From assembly GCA_964577315.1 (NCBI GenBank), contig CAZNYT010000037.1, positions 1 through 22,485 of the forward strand: DNA of 22,485 nt. Direction: 5' to 3'. Below, piece after piece: positions 22,432 through 22,485 of the stretch; position 1 is the first letter of the stretch; each line of letters starts with the position of its first letter. Position numbers and translations under genes: made by a program. The notes under the pieces are model-generated. The model had not been told where the DNA came from and searched no databases. It was given only the letters and a program-made list of their open reading frames with translations. The DNA comes from Desulfonatronospira sp964577315 (GTDB lineage Bacteria; Desulfobacterota; Desulfovibrionia; Desulfovibrionales; Desulfonatronovibrionaceae).

Positions 22432-22485
22432 TGGTGCGCCCGGGAGGATTCGAACCTCCGGCCTTCTGATTCGTAGTCAGACGCT
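22432..22485 (-). tRNA. tRNA-Arg(ACG), 3' part, cut by the window edge
   Basis: Read on the minus strand, the sequence gives an anticodon arm TCTGA-CTACGAA-TCAGA with anticodon ACG (plus-strand cgt at 22472-22474). It continues into a TTCGAAT T-loop within a CGGAGG/CCTCCCG T-arm region, and the 3' acceptor ends GGGCGCACCA with an encoded CCA. The 5' half (acceptor strand and D-arm) lies beyond 22485. An encoded ACG arginine tRNA normally has its A34 converted to inosine by TadA. Confidence 0.93.

Noticed and set aside
22432..22485. Mobile-element attachment site at the tRNA-Arg gene
   Set aside because: tRNA-Arg genes can be integration sites, but the visible side holds ssb and core genes, with no integrase and no second copy of the tRNA end.

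Overview
The window looks like chromosomal core DNA of a flagellated, mesophilic-type, moderately GC-rich Gram-negative bacterium, most likely a sulfate reducer of the Desulfovibrionales/Desulfohalobiaceae kind. This placement is inferred from gene content and not from a marker search. The supporting genes are a MoeA fused to a periplasmic-binding-protein-like domain, a HEAT-repeat response regulator beside a purine nucleoside phosphorylase, a MotE-like flagellar protein, and an acetyl-CoA carboxylase whose alpha and beta transferase subunits are fused. No phage, plasmid, CRISPR or insertion-sequence transposase gene is visible.

Layout: 1-244 is a gene-free leader with two short repeats. 245-1273 encodes an AmrS-type radical SAM enzyme (+). 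1459-2485 is a leftward fliJ-motE pair behind a good sigma-54 promoter candidate. 2619-4726 is the moeA-PBP fusion (+), broken near its end by a 100-N scaffold gap that looks like an assembly artefact. 4753-6523 is a leftward pair of SAM hydrolase and histone-deacetylase-like hydrolase. 6883-7749 is a DUF2156 protein (+), converging on topA (7755-10019, -). 10104-10515 is an imperfect inverted-repeat element. 10528-12281 carries a divergent YchF-like GTPase and trmJ (+), converging on a leftward pnp and HEAT-REC response-regulator pair (12286-14762). 14835-18139 is a tightly overlapping rightward string, motA-motB-pilZ-accC. After 431 bp of mosaic hairpins and repeats come the fused accA-accD gene, a biotin-carrier-like protein, a small unknown gene and ssb. 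A tRNA-Arg(ACG) runs in from the right edge on the minus strand.

How the genes fit together: motA, motB and the PilZ protein plausibly form a flagellar stator with a c-di-GMP input. fliJ and motE belong to flagellar export and motor assembly. accC, accAD and the carrier together make a complete but divergent multi-subunit biotin-dependent carboxylase, probably acetyl-CoA carboxylase. The biotin carboxylase and the stator genes share one overlapping transcription unit. The HEAT-REC regulator is translationally coupled to pnp. Most convergent gene pairs are separated by only 1-26 bp.

The least explained parts are non-coding: the element at 10104-10515, the spacer at 18140-18570, a 33-bp repeat that occurs both upstream of and inside the 3' end of the SAM hydrolase gene, and a scattered short motif AAGTTTCGWTGTA. 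I did not find an obviously new multi-gene defence or metabolic system. The strongest protein-level oddity is the variant carboxylase.
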